Assembly (NCBI RefSeq): GCF_029962835.1
Contig: NC_080588.1
Location: forward strand, 67,066,501-67,130,500
Direction of reading: 5' to 3'
DNA: 64,000 nt
From: Magnolia sinica
Lineage: Eukaryota > Streptophyta > Magnoliopsida > Magnoliales > Magnoliaceae
How positions within the stretch are numbered: position 1 is the stretch's first letter; every line of letters begins with the position of its first letter. The notes under the pieces are model-generated. The model did no database searches and had not been told where the DNA came from. It saw nothing but the letters and a program-made list of their open reading frames with translations. A program made the position numbers and the translations under genes. Shown piece by piece: positions 26,731-40,209 of the stretch.

Positions 26731-29700
26731 TAGATTAGATTTTGAGTCAACTCATGGTATAGACTTGGTTTGACTGAAAATTGGGGGTGACTGGGTCAAC
26801 TCAAATGACTAGGATCAAATCTATTGACTTCTTTAAGGCTTTATAAATAAAGGTGTGTTCCAGAACTTCTTTAAAAATATAGGTCAACTCTTGTGTTTGT
26901 ATGGTTCCGGAACTTCTTTAAAATATTGGTGCACTTTGTGTTTGTATGGTTTTGCAATGCCACAATTAAAAGTTCTGCTACATTCCTACATTGATTCATG
27001 GACAGAATGTTATTTGCATACCAAATCAAGTCTTCACATCAACTGAATCTGTTTGGACACTAGATTGATTCATGGATCGAATCTGTTCGAATGTCAATCC
27101 GACTTATCATTTAATGTCTATATTGCGCAGTGGATAATGGTTTATTTGGTTTTCTCCCTTGCAGTTTGTGGATATCAATTTGCAGAAAAGGGATTTTGTC
27201 GGAATCCAATTTATTCTATGGTCTGGGAGTTCTTGGATTAAGAACGACGGCTCAAATTTCTACATAAACCTGAAACCGACGGGTTCAAAAGTTGGGAAGG
27301 TTTTTCTTTTTTATCCTACTCAAGCATTTTTCCTATCAATGGCATGTGTTTTGTTTTTGTCATTTTACTGTAGAAGCCTAAATTATGCACAAGATGCTTT
27401 GTGACAACATTTTTTCTATCTGTACTGATAGCTTCTGGTTGGCCTATCCTACACGTGTTATTCTGGAGGATTGATCATATACATACCATAACTTGTCATG
27501 CAGGTCTATCTTTCCTGCTTGCCACCTGCATAGGACATTCATACTATACAAACTGCATGCCCCACCACGAAGATCACTCATCTCGAGAATTACTCTGACC
27601 CATTCATTAGATGGGTCACACCTTTTCGTTTAGTTAGACCATTGGCTGTCCATTAGTTCCAACTGTGTGGCCTGCCTGTTGAGCGCACTGGATTGATTTT
27701 TTTTTCGCTAGGTGATCTTCTTGGTGGGGCATACCAATTGCACGGTACAGATGTCCTACACAAGTGGCATGCAGGTGGGATACATAGGCTTGCATGGCAA
27801 GTTATGGTGAAATCGCCTACAGGTGATCAATAGAAATCCTGAGGAGGACAAATAAAATAAAAGATTATGGGTTAGTTCATTGTTATTCCCGATGTGTGTC
27901 TTCATTAGGAAACGCCTAAGTCACCTGTTTCAATTCAAGGTTGTTCCGGAAGTGTTTATCTTTGATAAGCAACTGACACATGGTTGAAATGCAGATTACC
28001 ATCCGATTGAGCGAGGATGTCTATTTGAAAGTTACATTCCACACTGTCTTCAAATTATCCACTCTCTCTTATCTGATAATCAACAACCCGAAGTTCAAAA
28101 ATTCCAAATCAACTTAGAGAATGGTTGCTCCCTAACCATGTACAACTCACATTGAATTTTTGAGAAAAATCAATGAGTTGGTGAAGTTAATTATCCAGTT
28201 TATGTGTAAACATATAAAATACTGATTTAAAAGACAAGACAGATTATAAGAAAATCAACTGGCTCGATAATTCATAGTCGATCTTTCGGAAAAAAGAAAG
28301 AATTATATATATAAGTAAATAAAACCCAGAACTTGTTTAAAAAAAAACTGAGTAACTCAGCCAAGGCGAGAAGTTCTTAAACCATAATGCAATTGGAGAA
28401 AACTCTCGTACCTTGATTATCATTTTTCATGTGTTTACTGCAATGATACAATTATCCAGTGAGATTTTCTTTCAGTTTGTCTTGCAATGTACATTCTTAG
28501 AATTTGATCAAGTGGATTCTTCTAGTTCCCTTGGATTTCATTGTTGCCTTATAATGCAGGGTGCAGGGAATGGAAATGGGACTGTCAAATGGCTACTTGA
28601 TGAAATAGCTGAAAAAGAGAAAGATGCTGAGAGGTCATTAATGCACAGGTGACCTTTGTGCGCGCGATCATGTATATGAGGACTAATTTCTTTGATCAAT
28701 AGAGAAGCATGACAAATTTATGAGAACAGTCCTAAGTGAAATTATTTGTTTGTTTCATTTGAGTGTTGCATGAGTGTTGAGTTGCAATGCATGAATAGGA
28801 TTGTTGGTTAGGAACATTTTCGAGCAAATCTGCATTATACTTTTGCAACCCACATAGGGCTACTATGCATCCATTCAAATATAGGACTACTATGTGTTCT
28901 ATTCACTATTTCATAAATGGAATAGTGACCTATCCATCTTAGGGTGGCATATGTGTACATCAATCCAGGCCTTCCATTCATGGGGACCAGTGGATTTAGT
29001 GTAGCCCCAAAAATCACACTAATCAAATGACCTTGACCATTTTCTTTCTAGCTGTCCTTTGATCAATGACCATCAATTGAACTGTTAGGATCAACTGATG
29101 GGTCTGATTTGGATCATCATCATCATTTGAGCTTATCCCAACTAATTAGGGTCAGCTGCATAAATCCTTTTCTGCCATTGCTCTCTATCAAGGGCCATGA
29201 CTTCTTCAGTTAGACCATAGGTCATCAAGTCGTTTCTTACTACCTTCACCTATGTCCTTTTGACCCTTGCCCTTGGCCTTGCCCTTTTAGACTCTTTGAC
29301 TTGTAGTTGTAACAACTCACTCCTAACCAGCGATTCTTGGTCTCTGTTGCGCATGACCAAACCATCGAAGTCTACTTATCCCAATGTTATTTGGTGTTGC
29401 TCCTAAGTTCCCTCGAATGCACCCATTTCTCGTTCTATCCTTGTCTTGCCACTCATCCATCTCTACATCCCCATTTCATCTACACATCCCATGAACATGT
29501 TGTTCCTTAACTGCCCAACATTCTGTTCCACAAAGCATGGCTGGTCATATAGCTATCCTATAAAAAATTTCCTTTTAGTTTGAGTGGTACATGATGATCA
29601 CGTAGAACTCCAGAGGCATATCTCCATTTCTTCACCCCACTTGAATTCTATTGGTTACATCCATCTTAATCTCTCCACTCTCATGAATTATCAACCCAAG

Positions 29701-32700
29701 ATATCGAAAGTCATTTTGGTAAACTTCTTGGTCAACAATTGTTAACTAATTTTTTTTTTTATTCCTACTCATGCTGTTACTAAAATTGCACTCCATATAC
29801 TTTCTTTTAGTCAAACTATTTTTTAATCCAATAGATTCTAAAGCACCCCTCCATAATCTAGCTTTGTGTTTAGTCGCACCCTTGTCTTGTCGATCAAAAC
29901 TATGTCAATACACCATGGGATCTCTTCCTACAAATGCCTTGTTATTTCATCCATAACCAATGTGAAAATGTAAGGGCTCATACTGGCCCTTGGTGCAAGC
30001 CTATAGTAATCGAGAATTCACTTGTCTCTTCACCAGTGGTCCTCAGATTTGTTACCAATCCCTCATACATATGCTTATTCATGTCCATATATCCTCCTGA
30101 AACTCCTTTCTTTCCCAATACTCACTAGATTAACTCTCTAGGAACCCTATCATTAGCTTTCACTAAGTCAATAGAGACCATATGGAGATCCTTCCTCCTC
30201 TCCCTATATTTCTTCATCAATTGTCTCAGTAGGAAAATAACTTTAGTTTTAAACCTCCCTGGCATGAAACCAAACTGATTTTTTGACACATTCTTCTCAT
30301 GCTTAGTCTCAACCACTCTTTCCTAAAGTTTCATAGTACGCCTCATAAATTTAATCCCACGAGAGTTATCTCATTTATACAGCTCTGTATATCTCATTTA
30401 TTCTTGTAAATAGGTACCATGGTATTTTTTTCTCCATTTATCTAGCATTTTCTTTGATCTTACAAGCTTGTTGAACAACTTTGTCAACCAAAATAACCCA
30501 ATATCTCCCATACACTTCTAAACCTCTATTGGTATCCATTTTATCCAAGGGCTTTTCCTATTTTCGTCTTTCTCAAAGCTTCTTTCACTTCATATATCCT
30601 AATCATATGAAAGTATCTATGGACTTTGACATAATTTGAGTTTGTGGTTCCTTCCATCCCTATGTTCTTATAGTGATTGTCATTTATCAAGTTCTAAAAA
30701 TTGCTTCTCCAATTTTCATTGATCTCATCGTCCTTGACCAGTACCCTCTGGTCATCACTCTTAATCGCAAGTTTGAAGATATCTTTCTCACTTTCTCGTC
30801 CCCAATCTATTGTAGACTCATCATATGCCTTAAGTTTAGCCTCACTACTTTCTTCACAATCTTTTTGGCATTTCTATGTTGTTTAAGGTTTTCATTGTTT
30901 TAGTCCCTTGTCAGGCTTTGAAACAGGAACATTTCTCATTGATAGATTTTTGTACATTGTTATTCCACCACCAAGTTTCCTTATATGATTGGCTTGTTCC
31001 TCCAGATACTCCTAAAACATCTTTTTTCCAGTTTCTTAATGCACTCAACCATCTCAGTCCACAACATTTACTTCTTCCTCGACATTCCACTTTCCTTCCT
31101 CCAATTTATTTTTGAATAATTTGGGTCTGATTTGGATATAAAAATAAAAATAAAAATGATGAGTCTGATTTTTTGGATATTACCCATCCACAATGGGGCC
31201 CATGACTTGGACAATCTGGATTGACATACATGGATGAGTCACACCAATATGAGAAAACAAAAATAAGGGCTGCAGCACTCTTAATAGATTAGAGCTCCCA
31301 AGTACACAAGGTTCTACATAGTTTACACAGGCTCCCTTAGACAATGATTTGAGACCTTTTAATATATAAGTCATAAACCACATTCCCACAACTATCTGAT
31401 GTCAAAAAATGACAAAGACAATACTATTAGACAGAAAGCAGTGGTAGTTGAGTTTGTATTCTCAACAGAAAACACACAGCTGTCTATATACATGAAACAC
31501 AGTGTTATAATAACTTTTTGAGAAGGAAGGATCGTTACTCTCAATTTTTGAACGGACAGTTTAAAATACCATGTTTTATGTACACGAACAATTGATGATA
31601 TGTCTGATGCTTCCCACAGGTTCAACATTGCAACAGAGCTAACTGGACGTTGTAGAAATGAAGGGGAGCTGGGCCTTATTGGTATATTGGTCTGGATGAG
31701 ATTCATGGCATGCAGACAACTTACGTGGAATAAGAACTACAATGTGAAACCACGGTAGGAAGCTCTGGCACCCTTAAATACCCATGCCGGATACAACATG
31801 AAATGGGTATTGGCATGGGATTAATGTGGGATATGGCTCAGTCATTCCTAAATGCTTTATATTAAAGAAATTATTTAACTTGTAGAAACACATTTAAAAT
31901 TTTAATAATAGCAATAGTATTGTTATTCAACATAAGCTTGTTGATTGTGTAGTGAGATTAGTGCTGCTCAAGATAAACTTACTGATTTGCTGCAAAGAAT
32001 CTACACTGAAGAACCAAATCATAGGGAGATTGTGAGGTTGATTATGGCAAGCATAGGCCGTGGGGGTGAAGGTGACGTGGGACAGAGAATTCGAGATGAA
32101 ATACTAGTTCTTCAGGTATATTTATCTTTTTTATTTCTTGGATTAGTGGCATTTACCGTCATTATCAATCTCCAAAAGATCTTATTCTTTTGTCCAATGT
32201 ATCAGAGAAATAATGACTGTAAGGGTGGGATGATGGAAGAGTGGCACCAGAAATTGCATAATAACACTAGCCCTGATGATGTGATAATTTGTCAGGTGAA
32301 GTTATTCCTGATTTAGAAAGTTTAAGTGTTTTCTTTTATAATTAATTTCGGACCACAATTTCCTTTTATTTGGAGCAGGCACTCTTGGATTATGTTAGAA
32401 GTGATTTCAAAACTGATGTTTATTGGAGAACATTAAATGCAAATGGCCTTACAAAGACCATACTTGCAAGTTATGACCGTCCAATTGTGTCAGAGCCTCG
32501 TTTCAGAGCTGATACCAAAGATGGGCTTATCCGTGACCTAACATCATACTTGAGGACATTAAAGGTTGGTTATAAGAGCATACTTTTACTGTACATGGAA
32601 ATATGAACTCTTTGTGTGCATTTAATTGTAATATGAATAGAACTTCTATAATTGCAGTCTGACTATTCTTGTGAGCTTTGCTAAGCCCACACATGCATGC

Positions 32701-33573
32701 AATAAAGCTCATTTACATGCTATACATGTGACAGCAACACTATATTGATGCCCTGGCCCAATAATCAAGCTGATCCACTGGTTAGGTTGGCCACGGTTTA
32801 CAAAACAAATCTATGCGACTGAAAAACTTGGCTGAAGTTTTCTAACCCATCTACCTGTTTCCAATATTGGTGCCCACATGCTGAGTGGGAGTACTTTCAG
32901 AGAAAACACGTAAAAGGTCTAACCAAACTGATGGATGCATTCGATCTCACACCTATGTGCCATGCTGGCATGTGTGGTGTGTACTCGAACTGTATTGCAC
33001 ATGCATGTGTGTTTAGGATAGCGTCCTTTTTGTTATCCTTGTGCTATTAAATTGCAACCCTAGCTGTTGGGAAATATCAATTCATCCATCGGTCTTATTT
33101 GGCAGATTTGTTTCTCCTTGTTATGATTACATCTACATTAGAACAAGCATTTCATTTTATTATCTTTGTTGCATCAACATGGATACAAATGCCAAATCTT
33201 GTCCAGTATGTATTGTTGGATTTCCAGTAGAGAAGGCTATAACTCCTCATTTGCAAATTGGCCTTTTCTAAAAGGGAATTATATGACACATGAGTTATTC
33301 CTCATGTACAATTTTTCAGTGATGATTGAATATATTTTCCATGTGTATTGTAGGTTGGTACATGCAACCTATCCTTTGGATTGTCTCTCAATAATCCTTG
33401 TGTGTGTGGGTGTTGCATCCTTCGAACATGTGATGTCTCGTGTGTTAGCATGACCTGCACCTATAGGGAGGCACCCATGTCGCATTGTTTTAAGCATGGA
33501 TGCTGGCATCTCATTTTACAATCTTCTTTTATGTGTCAAACATTGGATACCTTTTCACATGCACACACATACA

Positions 33574-33616
<43 letters not shown>

Positions 33617-36600
33617 CACATTGTTTTAAGTGTGGATGCTGGCATCTAATTTGCAACTCTTTTTTATGTGTCAAACATTTGGATATCTTTGTGTGTGTGT
33701 GCGTGTGCGGGTGGGCTCTATTTCCAAAGGATGATTTTCATATTTCTTAAATATTTTTCGGCCATGTTTCACACAGGCTGTTCATTCTGGAGCTGACCTA
33801 GAATCTGCAATTGTGACTTGTTTGGGTTACTCTTCCAAGGTAAGACTGGTGATTATTTTCAAGGACCCTCTCTTATATAATGTGCGATTGAAAGAACCAG
33901 ATCCTTTTCTCTTTCTTTCTGAACCAGCAAGGATTCAAGTGGACCCACCTTTTGGTGATATAATTTAGTCATATGGATGTCCTAATCATGAGATGCGTTA
34001 TGCCCTGATAACCTCCCTATCAAATGATGCTAACCATTTAAGGAGATGGACAATTGTAACCACTTGTCCACATTTAATGGGTGGCCAAATGGATCATTCA
34101 GATTATCCAACAGGGGAGATTCTTTTTCAACATGGGTCCCACCATATGAACACATGATCGCGAAAGGTGGGCTCGACATGTCCAGCTTTCAGACAGCAAA
34201 TACCCATCGTTGTCATCCTCCAAACATCAACATAATTTTATTGCAGACTTTAACATTCTCTTTGTAATTTATATTGGATTACAGAGTCATGATTTTATGG
34301 GTGGAGTCAATGTTCAATCTGTTGGTGGCATATCATTAAAATTGCGGGTAATTAGCATCTCTTGTTACATCTTTGCATCTTCATTATTCAATAATTTGTC
34401 CTTCGAGCAATTGCACGATGATACAAGGGATAATACATCTTGTTCATGTTGCAGGAATGCCTGAACTTCATTCAAGCTCATGTTGAAGATCAGAACGTTG
34501 GTCCTTTGATGGAGGTTTGTGTTAGTTAAGATGCTCTTTTTGAAGTGGATCTGTCCTTCTCTTTCATTCCAAATAATATCTATTGCAAACTTAAAAATGT
34601 TTTGCCAGAAACTACTAGAAGCCCGCGTTGAACTCCGTCCGATTTTGCTAAAGCCCCATGGAAGGTTGAAGGACTTAATTTTCCTAGATCTTGCATTGGA
34701 TTCATCTGTTAGAACATCCATGGAGCGGGGATTTAAGGAACTAAATAATTCCCATCTGCAGGTAGTCATTTGTTTAACTTTGCTTCTATAAAAAGATATA
34801 GAACAAAACCAGTGTCTTTGTTTTGGTAATTTCATCTGTCAACCTACCTTGCATTTGCAACACTATGCGATGAAAATTTTGCTTTGTTGCTGTGATTGTT
34901 GAACAGGGTATTGTGTCCTTCATCTCTTTAATGCTTGAAAATTTATGCTTATCAGCAGTTGACAATGAAGACCTAATTTGTTGCATGAAGGTACTTATTT
35001 TACTACTCGGCCCTATTCTATTGATTATTTCTCATGGCAGAAAATTTTTATATATTTTTTCTTCTGATGTGCAATTGTAAAGCTGTTCTTTGGTAGTTTA
35101 GAGCCATCAATTTCCTGGGAGAAAGCATATGCTACCCCAAGGCGTTAGTTTTCACATGTTGAAACTAGCTAATGTTTTCCCATTGATTTAGCAGTGGACT
35201 GTTATTAAGCTCTCTAATTTAAGTTGATAAGCTTGAGTTTCTGAATAAACTGAGTTATGCACTGCAATTTCGCAAGGGCTATCAGGGGTATATTCTTCAA
35301 TATGTTTCAGTGTTTTTGGGTGATGCATTGCTTGATTTGTCAATTTTTTATGGGTTGGCACAATGGCTGCCAAGGTCCTAAAGGGAAACTTTTTGGAGAC
35401 TTGCTCTTTTCTTGGGCCAGTTGTTGATTTGGGGCTGAGCATAACAACAAGTGCTTCAACAATCACTTGTATTCATGATGACGTGTTCAGGAAGTCAAAT
35501 TGAATGTGGTTGCGTGGGCCAAGTCACTCAAGCCCTTCGAGCGTTGCTCTTTTGAATTTTCCTATTCTTTTTGGAATGTTGTGTTTTAGAGCATGTGTGG
35601 ATATGTGGAATTTAAGGGAAAAGAAAGAAAAAAAAAAACAATAATTATCCTATGATGATTTTCATGAGAACTCAAACATGGATTCCAATTTTGAGTTCTT
35701 ATTTGCATAGAAAGTGGAAATTTCATGTTCCTCACAATACTCACTTAGTTTCTTGGGCCAAGAATCCAAATTATGGAAAAGTACAACGATGGTTGGGTGG
35801 AATCCACCCTTTTCTTTGCTATCCAAACAACACAGATTGTCACATCAAAGGAAAACCCTTTTCCATTTCCATTGTTTGGCATGGAATCCATTGTTTTCCA
35901 AACACGGCCTTAATGTTTCGGGGTGATGACTTCTCATAATCACCTTTTTTTTTTTTCACTCGTTTGGAATAAAATTTCATTACCTTTTGTAAAGTGGAAA
36001 CAAATAAATATCAAAAGTTTACATTTTATGTTATTGTACCGGACCATTGGCTTAATGTTTTGCAGTTTTGGTTTCACTGTTTATAAGAGATCTCTAATTG
36101 CACATATTGTGTGTGTGTGTGTGTGTGTGTGTGTCTTTCTCTTATCTCTATATATCTATGTAGCATGTGAAAGTTTGAAACCCAAGGTAGCTCATAATAT
36201 TGTTGACATGCAATTTTACCAACGAGTAAAATGAGCCCAGACACATCAAAGGGAGCCTTGGCGCCTGTTTAGGACAACTTTCGATGCTTCGCACCCAAAA
36301 TCACCCTCTGCACCTACCTTGAAAGAGGTTTCTTCAGCAAAGCCTCCGTGCAAATCCAAAGCTCTTTGTGCCAGTCTACCAAGGGACAAGTGTCAATGCT
36401 TAAGCGCTAGGCGCTTAGACTCTTCCACAATAGATGTTACTTTGCCTGGAGATTTTATGGAATTGAGCTCTTCTCATCCAATGGGAGGTGGAGACACGCA
36501 TATACTTGTGTAACAATTTTTTTGAGGTAAATCAAGATCCCCATGTAAATACTTCGTAGCACATTCCTTGCAGGACTCTTCGACGATTTGACATTCTCTT

Positions 36601-39600
36601 CTTGGGACTTCAAACATTGACGTTCATCTCCTAGTTGAGGTTCACTAGTCTAAATACCTTGTAGCACATTCTTTGCAGGACCCTTTGACGATTTGACATT
36701 GGCTTCTAGGGACTTCAAACATCAACATTCATCTCCCATTTGAGGTTCACTAGTCTAAATACTCCCATTTCGGCTAGGAAGGCTATGCATCAAGTGCGGA
36801 CCTCCAAGGGGAAGCCCAAGTGCCAAATGCTAGACTTCCAAGTGATACGGCACAAAGCACCACTCCCTCACCATTGTTAAAGGATAACAGGTGTTATGAT
36901 CTAAGACTAGTTTCTCTACTTTGCCTAACTCTATGCGCCAACTGCAGACCCTTAAGCAGTAACCGCTAAGGATCTTGTCACCAGACGATAGTCGCTAACA
37001 TGCAGTTTGATGCATTCTTTTTGTGATATCTGGAACACAAGACCCCTAGCAATGTTGGAATGATCATGCTTGTGCACTCTGCAAGGCTATATGGTTATTT
37101 GAAGTTGATGCCTCTCAGGATACGTGATACACATTATTTACTACTATCCCGATGCCTAACTGACTATATGAGAACAACTATACGCTGAAGGTTGTCACTT
37201 GTATCTCAGTATGATCTAAACATTCTGAAGACGAAGGACAATAAATTAGGACCTTTATGCACCATTTTCATTTCACCATTCTATACCATGTGACATATTA
37301 ATTTTCCTCTGGTTTTTACCTTTTAATCAAGGCTTTTTCCTCAAGGAATGTAATCAAGGGCTTATGTAAAACCACAACTTAGAATGTATTTTTTCCCCAG
37401 ATCAATAAAACCCCTTGAAAGAGATATTTGGGTGCACATCTTGTTCACGATGGAGTTAATAATCAAACATAATAAAAGAAACCCAATTCTTAAAAACAAT
37501 TGTACTTTTTTCTCCCAACTGAAAAGTCACATATAGACAGACAAAATTTTACATGATAGGGTTTGACAGGAAACCTTGCACAACTAAAAGGTTCCAAACT
37601 AAATAGTAATAACTTTGTTGTCGAAGCTTGAGAATACATAAATCCATTACAAGTGTAGTGCCAGTCATGACTTCCATTTGTTTTCATCTGAGCCCTTTCC
37701 TTTGAGTTAGATCATGAATTATTCATGATGTAAGACTTTTCTTCGCTCGAAAGGTCGTGCCTTAGACCTTTCCGAGTCTATGTTCTACTAATAGCTTCTC
37801 CTTGTGCTTCTATTTACTCTAGACCTTTTCTATCTTCATTTCATTGATTTTGAAAGCCCATGATGGATTTCCTTTCTCTAATGCTTGGCATTATTATTTT
37901 CTGTGAAGGACTGGTACCGTGTTTGTGAATTGTACAGACCAAATGATGATCGGTGGGCATTACAAGCAAAGGCTGTTCTTGATCGAGTCCGTCTGGCACT
38001 AACTGACAAGGCTCACTATTACCATAAAATGATTCAGCCTAGTGCACAATATCTTGGTCAGTTGCTTGGAGTGCAGAAATGGGCAGTAAGTTCATATTTG
38101 ACTCAAGAAATTTTCATTAGACATAGTGAAGCACATGTATCTGTTATTTCAGATGGTGCACATCCTCAAATCACTTGTATTATGAGTTTATTTAAGAAAT
38201 TGTTTCTGTTGTCAGATTGACATTTTCACAGAGGAGTTGATAAGGGCAGGATCAGCAGCTAGTCTTTCTCTACTCGTCAACCGTCTAGATCCAGTTCTCC
38301 GAAAAATTGCAAACCTCGGCTGGTACCATTTTGAGATTCAACAGTTTTTGTGGGCACGACTTCAATGCACTCAGGGTTCAATTTGAGTTCCTGCAGCCAG
38401 TTTCTCACCATTTAAATATGGTTGGTGGGAGTCTATGAGCAGTTCAAAATTTAAAATTTCAAACTCCATTTTCAAATACCTGTTAAGATTTACACTCCCA
38501 TTTACAAATGGTGGAAGAAATAAGTGAACCCACTCTTAATGAACACCTGGCACATGTAATCATGTCCCAAATTCTATTATGCATTTTACGAATATTTTTT
38601 GAGTATGAGAATAAAATAAAAATAAAAATAATTCATGACTTCAAGCTCCATGATTTATATGCTTCCAAATTAAGGTGTGTTTGGATGTACCACCGAATCA
38701 CCATTAACTCCAACTCCAAGTCAGCAAGGTAGACTTGGCACTATGAATGACATGGAAAACAGAACCAACATTAACCGGGCTCCCCATTTTCCCACATTTT
38801 CTGACTGAAATCTCAAGTGTGACATGTATGGGAAGGTCTCAAGCGTATCTCACCTGTATTTTGGTGCTAGCCTACTGGGTCAGCCTTGGAACTGGGAACT
38901 TCCAAGATTGGCTTGCTAATATTGGACATAAGTACTGAGCTAAATTCCATGTTTGTGACAGTTGGCAGGTTATCAGTCCAGTGGAAGTGTGTGGTTTTGT
39001 AACTGCTGTAAATGAGTTGATTAGTGTTCAAAACAAAGTCTATAAAAGACCGACGATTATTGTTGCAAATAAAGTGACTGGGGAGGAAGAGATCCCAGAT
39101 GGAGCAGTTGGCGTACTGACACCGGATATGCCAGATGTTCTTTCTCATGTTTCTGTTAGAGCAAGAAATAGCAAGGTACAATACCTTGTGATGTGAAATG
39201 TAGAGCCAGTTTAGATGCATACTGCAAGAAATGCTACTATGAAACTTACACTTCATGGAGTTGCTTGAAATTTGCACCAAAACATCTCTATTATATACAT
39301 GGACCTTTGTTGGGTGATCAGTACTATTGATTTGGTGGACCATGACATGGATGAGCCATATCCCAAGAATCAAGGACTGCAGTATGGTAGACATGAATCA
39401 GTTGCCTGATTTGAGGGTGATAGACTCCAAAAGTGAGCAGCAGTTGACTTTCATAAAGAACTCAAAACAATTAGATGGTTACAACTTACAAGCATCCAGT
39501 CATTACATCTTTTGGCCTATACAAACTCAATGCAGTCTGTGTCATTATACTGTTTCTCTAATGCATATGGTCAAAACCTCTGATGCTGATTATTGGAGTA

Positions 39601-40120
39601 CATTATAGGTGTGCTTTGCGACATGCTTTGATCAGAACATTCTGCGGGATCTGAAGTCGAAGGAAGGCAAAGCCATCTCGATACAACTGAGATCAATGGA
39701 TCTGGTATACAGGTATGCTTTCTTGCAATTGCTGAAATTTCAGTTGGCACCTTTATTTTATTTTATTTATTCAATAAGAAGGGTCTTCATGTAGCCAACC
39801 CCAATTAATTGGGCTCAGATGATAATGATGATGAATAGTCTTCTCTACTTGCAGCGACATCACCAGCTCAGATTTGTCTCTTGGCTCCAATTCATCCTCC
39901 ATTCCACGGGGACTTAGTTTAAAGAAGAAGGATTTTGGTGGTAAATATGCCATTTCAATTGAGGAGTTCACCAGAGAATTGGTATGCAGATTTTCAATTT
40001 GGAAATACTTCTTTAGCTTTTACTGAAAAGTTAACCATGATATCCATGTTCTTTTTATTTTTGATAATTCCCCTTCTGCTTGGAATACAATAGTTTATGA
40101 TGAAATTCCTATCAAAGCAC

Positions 40121-40209
<89 letters not shown>

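Noticed and set aside
34365..34835. 156-codon minus-strand open frame
   Set aside because: It lies antisense across exons 17 and 18 of the GWD2-type gene and is a shadow of that coding sequence.
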